Under the pieces are notes generated by a model. It had not been told where the DNA came from and searched no databases. It saw nothing but the letters and a program-made list of their open reading frames with translations. Positions 9,441-21,360 of a DNA stretch of 37,500 nucleotides are shown here, one piece after another. Both the position numbers and the translations under genes were made by a program. The stretch is from Glandiceps talaboti (Eukaryota; Hemichordata; Enteropneusta; Spengelidae), in contig NC_135569.1 of NCBI RefSeq assembly GCF_964340395.1, forward strand, positions 11,688,519-11,726,018, read 5' to 3'. Within the stretch, counting starts at the first letter, position 1, and the number at the start of each line of letters is the position of its first letter.

Positions 9441-12427
9441 TTGAAATTCCATATAATTTGGTGCTCACCTTGGTGGTACCAAACAGTAATTAGGCAATAT
9501 CTAGTTGAAATTATTTGAAGGAATGTATTGCATATACAAACACTTTGTTACATTTGACAATAAATCACACGGCCAGCCTGCACTCATTTGACAGCTTGGC
9601 GACCTACTATGTGACAACTTCGCGACCTACCCATAAATTACACGTGTTTATTTGGGCTATGCGGCATAGGAGAGACTTTGGCATTCTAACAGTTACTGTG
9701 GGTGTAGGAACGAAAACCTCAGTAGAGATTTTGCCCTAACGGAAGGCATTCAGTTTAATTCTGGTGTGTATGTGTTTAATGTGTTAATGTATTGCGTGGT
9801 TTAGCTGTAACTTATGATAACATAACTGATACAAGCCTCTTTATTGTCATGGCTTGCAATGTGAACTTTAACCTTTCGACTGAATTTGAGGTTAGCTATT
9901 CAATGTAAGCTCTCGGAGCGTGTATATACTTCTCTGTCCTTTACAATTCACTATGAAAGTATAAATAAGATATTTATATTTTAATGCGATAGTCTAGTGT
10001 AGGTAGTCTTGATTTCTCGCCGATTAAAGAAAATAACACTGCTTAGTAAACTGCCCTTCTAAGCCCAACACTTGAATCCAAGACCCATCGCTTGAATCTA
10101 AACCCGCCCCGAACCAAAAACACGCCCCTCAAATCTAAATCCTATCCCTCGAGTCCCAAACCTACCACCTGAAACCAAAAACACGCCCTTCGAATCCATC
10201 TCTGGTTGAATGTCATGGATACATGAATATAACAAATGAAAAATTTACTTACAAACTTGACGAAATTCAATCGTGTTTTCAAGCGAAAATATCGTTAAAC
10301 GTTCAAGACGAAATGCCTCCTACTTGACGATCAGTACAAGGCTGTCACACCAGTCAAGTTAACGCCAGCTTGATCATAGTCCACTGTCAATGGTTTGATG
10401 TATGCGTATTGTCTGGCTGTCAGTGGGGGAATGCCAATGTAGCCTCTAACTAAACGTAGCGATACCGTATATGAACTAGACTTAGTTACGGGATGACCTC
10501 TACTGAAAGAACTCTGTTCTTAGTAAGCGGAATTCGCTGACAAAAGCGTAGTGAAAAGACAAATCTCAAATTCAGCAAACTCAGATAGTTGTAGATATTT
10601 GAACTTTTAAGAAAGAATTCCTTCACGCAAACTTGAGTAGTATAAGTAGTGAATTTCGATGGAGGCATAGGTTAAAGGAAAGGTATTATCAAATGACATT
10701 GCAATTTCTATTGATAAAATAAATGTGTGAGAACTGATTTTATAACATTTTCTAAAACTCACTTACAAGTATATGTATTTAGCCATTTTGCCATTGATAC
10801 GGCGCCCGCTAGTGTTCACTTTGAGAAATTGTGACGTCACGTCATCCTATCACTGAGGGAAAGGTATTCCATGTATAACGTACAATGTAAATGTTACCGG
10901 TTCCCAATCAATTTACCCGAGTTCCCCATGGGTGTGACCAGGATCAAAGTGAAAAGACAGAAAACATATGAAATACTTTGAAATTGGTGTTTTAACTAAT
11001 AAACAAGGAACGTTAGCATCCTAAAATATCTTCGGTATTTTTTGAAAACAATGCATAGTCTGTATGTTTTGCTTTCAATGGTACCAAAAGTCGATTATTT
11101 TTCATTTTTATACATGCAAGTCCTGTCTAAATCAACATAAAACGACGCAACACTATAAATGTTGCAATTTTTGTTGCCATTGTTGTGTCTACCTGGAAAT
11201 TTACTTCACCATGCCAAACACAGGTTCATTGTGGATGGACACAGCAGCACAGACAGTCAACACACCACAGTCAACATGCTCAGATTAATTATTTCACAAC
11301 AAATAAAACAAAACAAAAATAGTCGGAGTTATACTCAATACACCACAGTAGGGTAGGGCTTCAGTGAGCACAGGTCGCGATATGCATTGAAAAAAAAAAC
11401 GAAACCGCTCGGTGTCACTTTTAATGGTAATGAATGAACCCAATCAAAAGAAAAAGAATAAAGCAAGAACAAAGTTTTCCAGAGGGATAGTCATCCGACA
11501 AAACTATCTGCTACGTTGACTTTGTGGTCTACTTTCGCTAATATTTGTAAAGGTCATAGAATGTACTGTGAAGACACGCCATAAGTTTGAACTATAAGCA
11601 AAGGGAACGTTCTGAAAAGGAACGTAGTGTTCGATACTGACGTAGCCATGGAAAATCCTACTTCTGTATTTTTTCTAAAAGAAGCAAATCATAGCCATAG
11701 CGACTTTAAAAAACATAGATCTTGGAGAACATGTACACGTAAAAATGGACCTTTCCAAGACTTGCATTGGTCACGGCCTGTGCCCATCCATGAACAGTGG
11801 ACTTGCCCAGTGTTATTAGTATTACATTGCATTGCGTAGTTTTCTTGAGAAGCCCTTCTAGCTCGATACTCACCTATCGCTGTAAATTCATTTTCGATTG
11901 TAGTGACTTTCGAAACAAAAATGAGATAGTTCGACATAATTGATAAGTGTACATGATGAAATCAGGGGCAACGAACGAAGCTGTTCGTACACATTTTTTT
12001 TAGTTGGAGGGGAATTTTTTTTCTTTTTTTCCTTTTTTTTTTTGGGGGGGGGGGGGCTAACAGGTACCAGTATTAGATTTCAGCAGATAGGTTAAGGGGA
12101 AAAGGGAAACATATATGCGCGCGGCATTTCAACATTATGAAATTTAGAAGTCTTAGAGAGTGGAATTTGATAATGATGTAATATACAGAGCGGTACGTCG
12201 GTGTTTTTATGGTGTTAGATTAATATAAGCTTATAAGTTATTCATCGTGAATACAAATACAATGCATAAGTTGTCGGGAAAGCTTGTCACCGCAAATCAG
12301 TCTTTTTCTTTTGTTTAAATGTGTGATAACGACTCTCATTTTACAAAAATATGAAAGTTTGTGAAAGAGCACCCTAATAAAACACGTAAATATTTTACGA
12401 TTTTTGTAAGTTATAGTTTACTGTTTT
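9441..12427. other. Intergenic stretch, no gene recognised
   Basis: Nearly 3 kb without a recognisable gene. ORFs of 60-82 codons show no motifs and overlap on opposite strands. At 10429-10481 there is a short match to both ends of the dispersed repeat found at 1878 and 22250. A T-rich tract followed by a G tract occurs at about 11992-12056. Confidence 0.5.
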
Positions 12428-12471
12428 GAGTGAGTGAGTGAGTGAGTGAGTGAGTGAGTGAGTGAGTGAGT
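12428..12471. repeat. (GAGT)n microsatellite
   Basis: About eleven GAGT units end immediately before the candidate left junction of the LINE insertion. Confidence 0.95.
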
Positions 12472-12477
12472 ATATGC

Positions 12478-15400
12478 CACAGTCTACGCACCTGTCGTCA
12501 TGAAATTAAACTTTTGTGTCATTCTTGCCAGAAAGTCGGCCATAAGGCAAAGTTCTGTAGTCAACGCTCAATATAGGAATTGGGCCAAGAAGAGTGTGCC
12601 GATAACATTTCTTCCTCTTGGAAGATACAGGACCACTGTGATAAGGAAGGAACTATTAGTAACTGCTACAACTTTGGGACAACCGTTTCTGAAAAACTGA
12701 AAACTGCGGAATCCCATAGACAATATAAAAATAAAAATAATTTTCCGTTGACTCCTTACCATTGTTTAAATGCAGGAAAAACCTATAAAATTGGTTTCAA
12801 TAATGTTAGGGGTATGAAATCCAAAAAACAAGAACTATCAAACCTATTGCACAAGCAAAATATATGCATCTTTGGTTTATGTGAAACATTTATGAAGAAG
12901 AATGACATGGTGGTTATACCTGATTATAATTTTATTCAAAAACCACGTGTTGTCAAGGGAGGAGGTTTGGGAATCTTAGTCCACAAATCAGTAATTATTA
13001 TCGATGATCAATGTCTAGACTCTCATGATGATGAATAGGAAAGATTATGGGTGAAAGTGAAATTTAATGGATCAAAGGATGTAACTTGTATTTGCGTTGT
13101 ATATTTTCCAGTTGATGGTAAGAATAAGACTTTAACTGAGGAACTATATCACCAACTTTTAACAGATGTTTTGACATTTGAAAATCAAGGAATGGATAAT
13201 ATTATCATTATGGGAGATTTTAATGGAAAAATAGGAGAAAAAATCGCAAATGGAGATAAGGTGAAAAATGATAATGGTAAAATGCTTATTGAATTCTGTG
13301 AAGATTCTGATTTGACTATAGTAAACACCTTGCCTTGTGCAAAAGGAACTTTTACATGGTTTAGAAATCATCAGCAGTCAGTGATTGATTATTTTTTAAT
13401 CTCTGACCAGGTTACTAACAATTTACAGAAATTTATAGTGGATGACGACATGGAATATCATCTTGGGAGTGATCACAATGTTTTACTGTTATGTTTAAAT
13501 ACAGATCACACCCCATCTAGGAAGGATATAGTAAGAAATGAAAAATGGAACTTTAAAAATAACACTGATTGGAAATTGTATGAAAAACTAGTTTCAGATT
13601 CCTTTTGTAATTGGGGTATTAATTTTACAGACAATGATCCAAATGTAATATGGGAAGAGTGGAAAAATAAGTTGGTAAATGTAGCACAGAAGGGTATTGG
13701 AAAAAAGTCTGTTGGTAAAGGGGGCAAAGGATGGTGGGATAACGAAATTGAAGATTTAATTAATGATAGACGAGAGGCATGTAGGAAATATAGAAAATGG
13801 GCAAAGACCCCTTCTGACTGCAAGGATGAATCCACTGGAAATGAACTTTGGTCCACCTATGTTGATCGTAAAATAAGGGCAAGTAAATTAGTTAATTCCA
13901 AAATCTTAAATTACCAAGTTAAGCGTAGTGTAGAAATTGCTAAAGCTGGTGGGAAATCATGTAAGTTATTCTGGAAAAATTTAAAAGGACAGAAACCACA
14001 GTCTAGGCAGGTTTGTATATATGATTGTCTGGGTGGTAATAGACATGTAAGCAGTAATGAAGTTGTTATTAAAAGTAACTTGAGACACTACTGGAATACA
14101 TTAGGAAAAATGAATGTTGCCTTAGAGGAGAGTACAGATGTTAGAAACTCTTTTCATGAACAAATCTTACAAGAGTTACACTTAATTAGAGATTTTGACA
14201 GAGTTCATAATTGTGATGATAGCCTTCCAGTAATTGATAATATTGAAATAACACATGAAGATGTTACAAAGGCAATTAGTTCTTGTCATAACGGGAAAGC
14301 TTGTGGGACAGACGACATTCCCAATGAGTTGTTAAAGCATGGTGGTCATAATTTGATAAGATCATTAGCCATTCTTTTCACGACATTCGCTGAACAAAAT
14401 AAAATCCCAGATGAATGGAGGAAAGGAATTATAATAATTCCAATATTTAAAAGTGGGTACCCCAGAGATTTAAATAATTATCGTGTTATAACTCTTAATT
14501 CTTGTTTGTCTAAATTATATACAAAAGTTATAGAAACAAAGTTAAGAGAATTTATTGAGAATAATAATATTCTTGGAGAAATTCAAGGAGGTTTCAGAAA
14601 GGATAGACGTTGTGAAGATAATATTTTCATGTTAAAGGGAATAGCTACCCTGAGAAAATCATTAAACAAATCAACATATGTGGCCTTTTTAGATTTCTCC
14701 AAAGCCTTTGATTGTGTATGGAGGGATGGGCTTAGAGTAATTCTTTGGAAAGTGGGAATTAGAGGACATGTATGGAAAATCATTGATGACATGTATGACA
14801 AGCTGTTTAACAAAGTTAAGTTGAATGATATTAAAACAGACTATTTTGAAACAACTGAAGGGGTTAAACAAGGCTGTGTTCTCAGCCCATTACTTTTCTC
14901 TATCTATATAAATGAATTTGCAAAAATGTTAAAGAATTCTAATGTTGGGGTTCAGATTGACACACAAATAATCCCAGGGATTTTTTGGGCAGATGATGTT
15001 GTATTAATAGCAAATAATCACAGGGAACTACAAACTCTTTTACATATAGCAGCTGACTTTGCAGTGAAATGGAGACTTTCATTTAATCAAACTAAATCAG
15101 AAATAATGTTCTTTGGTCGGAAATTACATACTAAGGACACAGTATGGAAGCTAGGTGACTTAAAACTTAAGGAAACCAAGTCGTATAACTATCTAGGTAT
15201 AATCATCACAAAGTCATTAAAAGATCATGAACATTTTAAAAAGATGTACCAGAAAGGAATGAAGTTAATTGCATATTGTAAATCTCTTATCAACCATCAT
15301 AATAGTTTCAACCACTTTGAGTATGGGGATGTACTCTGGATGAATATTGTTTTACCATCAATTAGTTATGGAAGTAGTATATGGTTTCTACAAAGTGCTG

Positions 15401-16260
15401 TAGATACAAAAAAGTTGAAAAGTCTCCAATACCAATTTGGGAAATTTCTTTTTAGGGTAAATAGGAATGTTGCATGTCATGCAGTATTAGGTGATTTAGG
15501 TTGGTCAGACATACAGAGTATACTCAACAATTCAAGGATTAAATATCTTGATAGATTACAGAAAATGAATGATGATAGATGGACCAAGTTGATTTTCACT
15601 GAACTCAACAAGTCTTATGATAGGAATGCAAAGCTAGTGTGGAACTGGCCGAACTATGTACATAATATCCTTACGGAGAACGGGCTAGACCATATATATG
15701 GATCCACACAACCAACAAATACAAATTGGATAAATAGTTATAAATCCATTAGTAACCTCAATGAGATGGTATCATTTAAACGTAATATAAACAATTTGAA
15801 GTCCTTAAAACACTATTCTTGGGTGAAAAATGATAACAGAAGAGAAATCTATGTAAATGATGTGGTGGATCTCCATGGCACCTCACTTTACTTTAAAGTC
15901 AGATCTAACTCCATTGATGTAGAAGGGAATAAAGTAAATTGGACAAATTATAAAGGGTCTGGAGATTGTAAACTCTGCTCGAGAGGGAAAGAAGATATTT
16001 ATCACTTTCTTTTTAAGTGTCCAGTTTTTCTCGACATAAGAAATACATTTTTCTTGCATTTAAATGAAACATTTGTAAACTTTGGTGTTGATAATGTATG
16101 CAGTAAATTTCACTCTGGGGGTCTGAACTATAAATTCAATATTCTTTTTAGTAGGGCTTTATGGGAGGTCAACCATGACCTTGGGGAAAGGGTCACAAAG
16201 TTGACAAAAACATTCATAAGTTCGTTATGGGATAAACGAAATTCCAGTTTGAGTCACTAA
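12478..16260 (+). pseudogene. LINE polyprotein: zinc knuckle, APE endonuclease, reverse transcriptase; two in-frame TAG stops
   Basis: A single frame runs through CHSCQKVGHKAKFC (12517-12558; C-x2-C-x4-H-x4-C knuckle), a TAG at 12574-12576, the endonuclease, a second TAG at 13036-13038, then 1,073 codons open to the TAA at 16258-16260. Endonuclease landmarks: FNNVRG, catalytic Glu at 12883, GDFN at 13213-13224, TW, IDYF at 13384-13395 and SDH at 13468-13476. Reverse transcriptase landmarks: GTDDIPNELLKHGG, FLDFSKAFD, GVKQGCVLSPLLF and the catalytic box WADDVV (14986-15003). A terminal CKLC...HFLFKC (C-x2-C-x8-H-x4-C) lies at 15967-16020. The protein would copy its RNA at nicked chromosomal DNA. 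The second stop splits the endonuclease, so this copy is probably inactive unless TAG is read through. No frameshift was seen. Confidence 0.9.
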
Positions 16261-16417
16261 GAGTTATTGGCATATAAAGTAAGCATGCGATTTGACAGGG
16301 GAGTGCCATTCTTTGTTTATTGTTGCTTTGTTTGATTGTATTGTCATGGGTATTTGTTCTGTGTCTGTATATTTTATCTTATTTAATAACTTTTTATGTA
16401 CCGTTGCAAAGGTGTAA

Positions 16418-16460
<43 letters not shown>
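12478..16460 (+). mobile_element. Non-LTR (LINE) retrotransposon, 5'-truncated, with (AATA)n tail
   Basis: One reading frame carries a CCHC zinc knuckle, an apurinic-type endonuclease, a reverse transcriptase and a C-terminal CCHC. After the TAA at 16258 comes a ~155-bp 3' UTR and an (AATA)n tail at about 16417-16460. ATATGC precedes the element (12472-12477) and follows the tail (16461-16466), a possible short target duplication; this is weak because it is only 6 bp. The left end falls inside coding sequence, so the copy is 5'-truncated. Clade is unresolved. Confidence 0.9.
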
Positions 16461-16461
16461 A

Positions 16462-16888
16462 TATGCGAACTTGATTACACTTTGCATTAACTAAAGACGA
16501 GAAGGGGAAGCAAACATATTTCTGTATACTTATTATTGGATTTAAATTATTTCTCATAATTCTTGAATGAACAGTTTCATTCTTTGGGAGCCATATACGT
16601 ATTAATTCTTTGGGACGGGGAAATCAAGTCCGGGCTGTTGTGAAAATAGTATGACCTCCCGATTCTGTTTTCTAAAAACTGTCCCTTGCTGTGTATTTTA
16701 AAACTTAACCCCACCCTCTTTTTCAACTATTTCAACAACAACAAAATTAGCTAAAATATTATCCTACGTGAAAAGGGACACGAGTTTCAGGATTGTAAAT
16801 GAGGAACTCCTACTGTACTGTGTCTGAGGCAATGTCTATTCATTGGAGTAACTATATACAAACCAACAAGTTGGTGGCGCTCTTCAAA
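16462..16888 (+). other. Presumed promoter and 5' leader region of SZRD1
   Basis: This separates the LINE tail from the SZRD1 start codon. No TATA box in a convincing position and no coding region were recognised. The sequence CAAAATGGCAG covering the ATG resembles a YY1 site, which is often found at the start codon of broadly expressed genes; that role is speculative here. Confidence 0.35.
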
Positions 16889-19800
16889 ATGGCAGACGAT
16901 GAGGACGAAGAAGTGTGGGATAGTTGGGAAGATGCTGTTGACAGTGGTGTAAGTTACTGAAGTAATATATGACACTAGTCTACATGATGTAGTAAATCAG
17001 AAGTGTGTATGTTATCCGTTTTTACACATATTTTAATGTTATTGCGATTTTATACCTTGGCCTGCGGGCTGCCTAGCATCGGAACATGGAGTTGGAGGTA
17101 GATAGAGCATGCTCATTCATTAGCTGCAATAATTGTAGCGTCTTGTTGCGGTTTTGTGGGGTTTTTCGTCTGTTTTGGTGACTTTTTAAGTTTTTGTGTT
17201 TAACCCGCACCTAACGTTAGGTGCGGGTTAAACACAAAAACTTAAAAAGTCACCAAAACAGACGAAAACCCCCACAAAACCGCAACAAGACGCTACAATT
17301 ATTGCAGCTAGCTCATTCATAGTGATATACTGTAAACCGCAATATTTTCGCGTGTATATTTTTTAGCGATTTGATACTTTGTGGCAATTTCGCGACGATT
17401 AATTTTCACGTATTGTGATCAAACACGTCTCTAGCCAACGTTGTGTCATCGTGACAACCAAACTTCCTTCCATGCTGATAATGTAAATTAATCATAGACT
17501 TGATTATAAACTGCTAAATGATACCCAATTAGACTGTATAATGCGTATCCGTTATTGAAGATGTTAAATAAACGAAGTCTTTTGACACATTTCTTTGTAT
17601 GACTGCGTTGTAAATGGGTTGTACTTTCACACATATTGTTTTCACACAGCTTGGTTCTGCCTTATTCACGCCTTGCGGTTGTTGAAAGGTTTATTTTGAA
17701 TGTAAAACAGTTCACACAAGGAAAGTGTGAACATTTTTCTTTCATTTTTGCGGTTAAATATAAATTATCAAAGTTGTTTTCGGTGTATCAAACGTAAAAA
17801 ATGGATATAAACCGTGGGTTTTGGCTTAAACTTCACTTGCGATCTGATCGTCATACGAAGCTGTTTACTGATCACGACTAAATTTAAAGTATCAACATGT
17901 GGCGTTACGTTATTCGAAATCCTAATACGAATACTGCAATAGTACCTGGTCTTCCTGATCCTACGAGAACACCCAACCCTGCTGAGACTGCAAAAGCCAA
18001 CGAAGAAGTGTCAAAAGTGCTCAATGAAGTCAACTCCGGTAGTTTGAAGAGAAAGAGAGGCCAGTATGAGTACTACAGTGCTGAACTTGGCAAGTTTGCA
18101 GCAGAGAATGGCAATGCGAAAGCTGTCAGAAAATACACCACTTCGCTGGGTAAGAAAATCAACGAGAGTACCATTCGATCGATGAAAAAGTCATACTTAA
18201 AAGAAGTTGGAAAGGGACGACCTGAGCCAGTCACGTCTCTTCCCCATGCAAAACGTGGAAGACCCCTCCTGCTGGGCGAGCTCGACAACAACGTGAAAGC
18301 GTACATACACAATGTGAGAGACTCAGGCGGTATCATCAATAAAAACATCGTGGTAGCCGCTGCAAGAGGCATCGTACTACAAAACAACCGAGGTCTACTT
18401 AGTGAATTTGGCGGCCCTATCAATGTAACCCGTACGTGGTCTGAGTCACTCCTTCGGCGAATGGGTTTTGTCAAGCGTAAGGGAACCAAGGCAGCTCGGA
18501 AAGTGCCCACTAATTTTGCTGAAGTTAAAGCCGAGTTCTTAGATCGAATCACTGACGTCGTCTCTACAGAAGCGATACCGCCTGAGTTAGTCATTAACTT
18601 TGATCAGTCCGGCATTAACATTCTCCCTGTAAGTTCGTGGACTTTAGCAAGACAAGGTGAAAGTCAAGTGGCAATCATTGGTTTGGAAGACAAGAGGGCT
18701 ATAACAGCATTGTTTGGTGTATCTCTAAGCGGCGATCTACTCCCAGCACAACTACTGTACCAGGGCAAAACGGCCAAATGTCACCCGACTTTTAATTTTC
18801 CTGCTGACTGGGATGTTCACCACAGCCCAAACCACTGGAGTAATGAAAGCACAATGTGTCACTATGCAGAGAAAGTGTTAATTCCATACGTTCAACGAAT
18901 CCGTCAAAGTCAAGATCTTCCCAATGAGCAACGTGCACTCGCAATTTTCGATGTCTTCAGAGCTCACCAAAGTGCAAGTTTTCTACAGAAACTTCATGAT
19001 GCTGGCATCGCAACCGTATTTGTTCCAGCGAACTGTACCTCAGAATTACAGCCTCTCGATCTCAGTTTCAATGGCAAGTTCAAAGAGTACATCAAAGAAG
19101 AGTTCAACAAATGGTATGCGTCACAAATTTCATCAGCCTTGGATCGGAATGAAGACATCAGTAGTATCAAAGTCAACCTAACTCTGTCACATGTGAAACC
19201 GCTACATGCCAACTGGTTTTTGACAGCGTATGACAAACTCCGTAATGACCATGCCGCCATCATTGAAGGTTTTGAGAAGTCGTCCATCAAAGCCGCGATC
19301 TCCAATATTCAAATATAGAAACATTCAGAACTGATCCGATCACAGAAACAAATTGCCAATAATATTTAAGTACGTGTAGTGATTTTTTGAATCTTTATTA
19401 TGGACTTCCTACGAGTATTTTTTCATCCGTGATCTTGTGAACCGCCATTTTGTCGAGTTGTTGATTTTGCTATCAGTATTTATAGTATCACAAAACATTT
19501 ACAGTTTGCCGCCATGCACGTTGTCCGTTTGTAATTTTTGATAATTTTAATGTATGTGAGCATGATTTTTTCTTTACAAGCAGTGAACAATTTATGAAGG
19601 AATTTCTTAGTATCAAAACAGTTCATTTTGAAATGTGTAATCTGTATTTTTGTCCGTGATTAGTCGTATTTCAGTACACCCGTCTTGTTTGTGTTTGTAA
19701 ATTCGTAACTTGTGATTTGTTCTGTTTTTGAACTTGAGAAAATAAACCGAAGATAAAAATACAATGTACACATATTATTTCATTCTTATTAGTTTATTCC

Positions 19801-20666
19801 GTAAAAGAAGTGGGTGTCTGCTTGTGTTGAAGTGTATGTGTATGTAATGTTTGTTATGTGTTCGTTTGCATCACTGTGATTCACTTATGGAGTGCTTCTG
19901 TACGTTGTGTTGATTGATGTTGTTTACAATATTTTCGCGACCTCAATATTTCGCGATTTTAGGTGCCTCGCGAAACTCGTGTAAATTTATTTTACGCGAA
20001 AAATTAGCGGTTTACAGTATATGGCATGTGTAGTATTTGGATCGGAGATTGTGATTGTTTATTGCAATTGATTACTTGATCATTGCTTAGATTAATTGTT
20101 TAATGGGGAGGGGGAGGGGGTGTAATACACGAGAAAAATTCAGAATTGTGTACGAAACGACTAACAGTTCTAGCGAGTCAACTGACGTGATATTTGCGAA
20201 CCACAGCGCAGTCGCTTGTGTGCTAATGTATCAAGAGAAGTCGGCCACTTGCGAACTCGGCCAGTGCATATACAGGAGAACTCGGCCAGTGTCTATGGCA
20301 TTTTAAACGGTTCAATGTAAATGTAACAAGCGTGTTACTGTACAGATAAAGTCTTTATAAAAGGCAATGCTTAAATTCTGCTGTTTATTTGATGTAATGG
20401 TATCAGGTACTAATATATATATATGCACAAAGACATAGTGTGGTCTGTGACCATAAAATTTCACCAAATGGCGAATTTCAATGCTTGGTGGAAATTTAAT
20501 TGTTTCAGTTATAGACTCATCTGTTGAAAATGTACATTGTCCCAATGTCATCCTCGTCAAATTCAATTCATGATAAAGTTATAATTGTTTCTAAATTTTT
20601 TATATTTCTTTACAGGCTTTTGATAAGAAGATAGAAGAAAGCAAGAAAGATACACCGTAAGAAATA

Positions 20667-20707
<41 letters not shown>

Positions 20708-21310
20708 ATGCGTGCGTGTGTGTATGTATGTATGTATGTATGTATGTATGTATGTATGTATGTATGTATGTATGTATGTATGTATGTATTAATAGATTAT
20801 TCTCGTCATTTCCAGTTTAATCAGGGTTTGTTTATTTCAGGCGTGTTCTGTTGGGCTCTATTTGGTGCGTGTGAATATTATAACTTTTCACACGTATAAC
20901 CATTAATCACGCGCAGTTGTCGTTCTGTTCCATAACATTTAGATGTGTTCAAGTGTTTACCTAACATATCTGAAGCTCGCCGATAATACCTTGAAAAAGA
21001 ATTTTTTATTCGAAACGTCTGATTTTACGTCTATTTATATGGACTGACTTACAAGTTCCATATGCATTTCTATGTATGTACATGTAGGAGTACAAAAGTA
21101 ATGAGTAGAACAGTCCTGATAAATAAATTCAATACTGACATTTCAAATAAATATTCTTTAACAAAGGTTACCAAGGCAAGATATATAGTAGATCACCACC
21201 TGACATTATATCTATGTGTCATGACATAGAATGAACACCGCAAGTATGTATGTATGTATGTATGTATGTATGTATGTATGTATGTATGTATGTATGTATG
21301 TATGTATGTA

Positions 21311-21360
<50 letters not shown>

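Larger units (their letters stand above)
17330..20017 (+). mobile_element. Pogo/Tc1-mariner-type DNA transposon, 2.69 kb, apparently complete
   Basis: The ends are inverted repeats: 17330-17352 against 19995-20017 match at 20 of 23 positions, both starting CTGTAAACCGC and ending TTTTCGCG. The element is flanked by TA on both sides (TATA at 17326-17329 and 20018-20021), the expected Tc1/mariner target. Further TTTCGCG or CGCGA motifs lie just inside both ends, possibly transposase-binding subterminal repeats. It contains one uninterrupted transposase gene. It lies in intron 1 of SZRD1 in the same orientation. Confidence 0.88.

Noticed and set aside
13051-13053. GTG as the true start of the LINE reverse-transcriptase ORF
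   Set aside because: Endonuclease motifs (FNNVRG and the catalytic Glu at 12883) lie in the same frame upstream of the TAG at 13036, so the frame is interrupted there, not begun at 13051.
17897-19318. Domesticated host gene (CENP-B/Jerky-like)
   Set aside because: The frame sits between matching terminal inverted repeats with a TA duplication, which marks it as the gene of a transposon copy.
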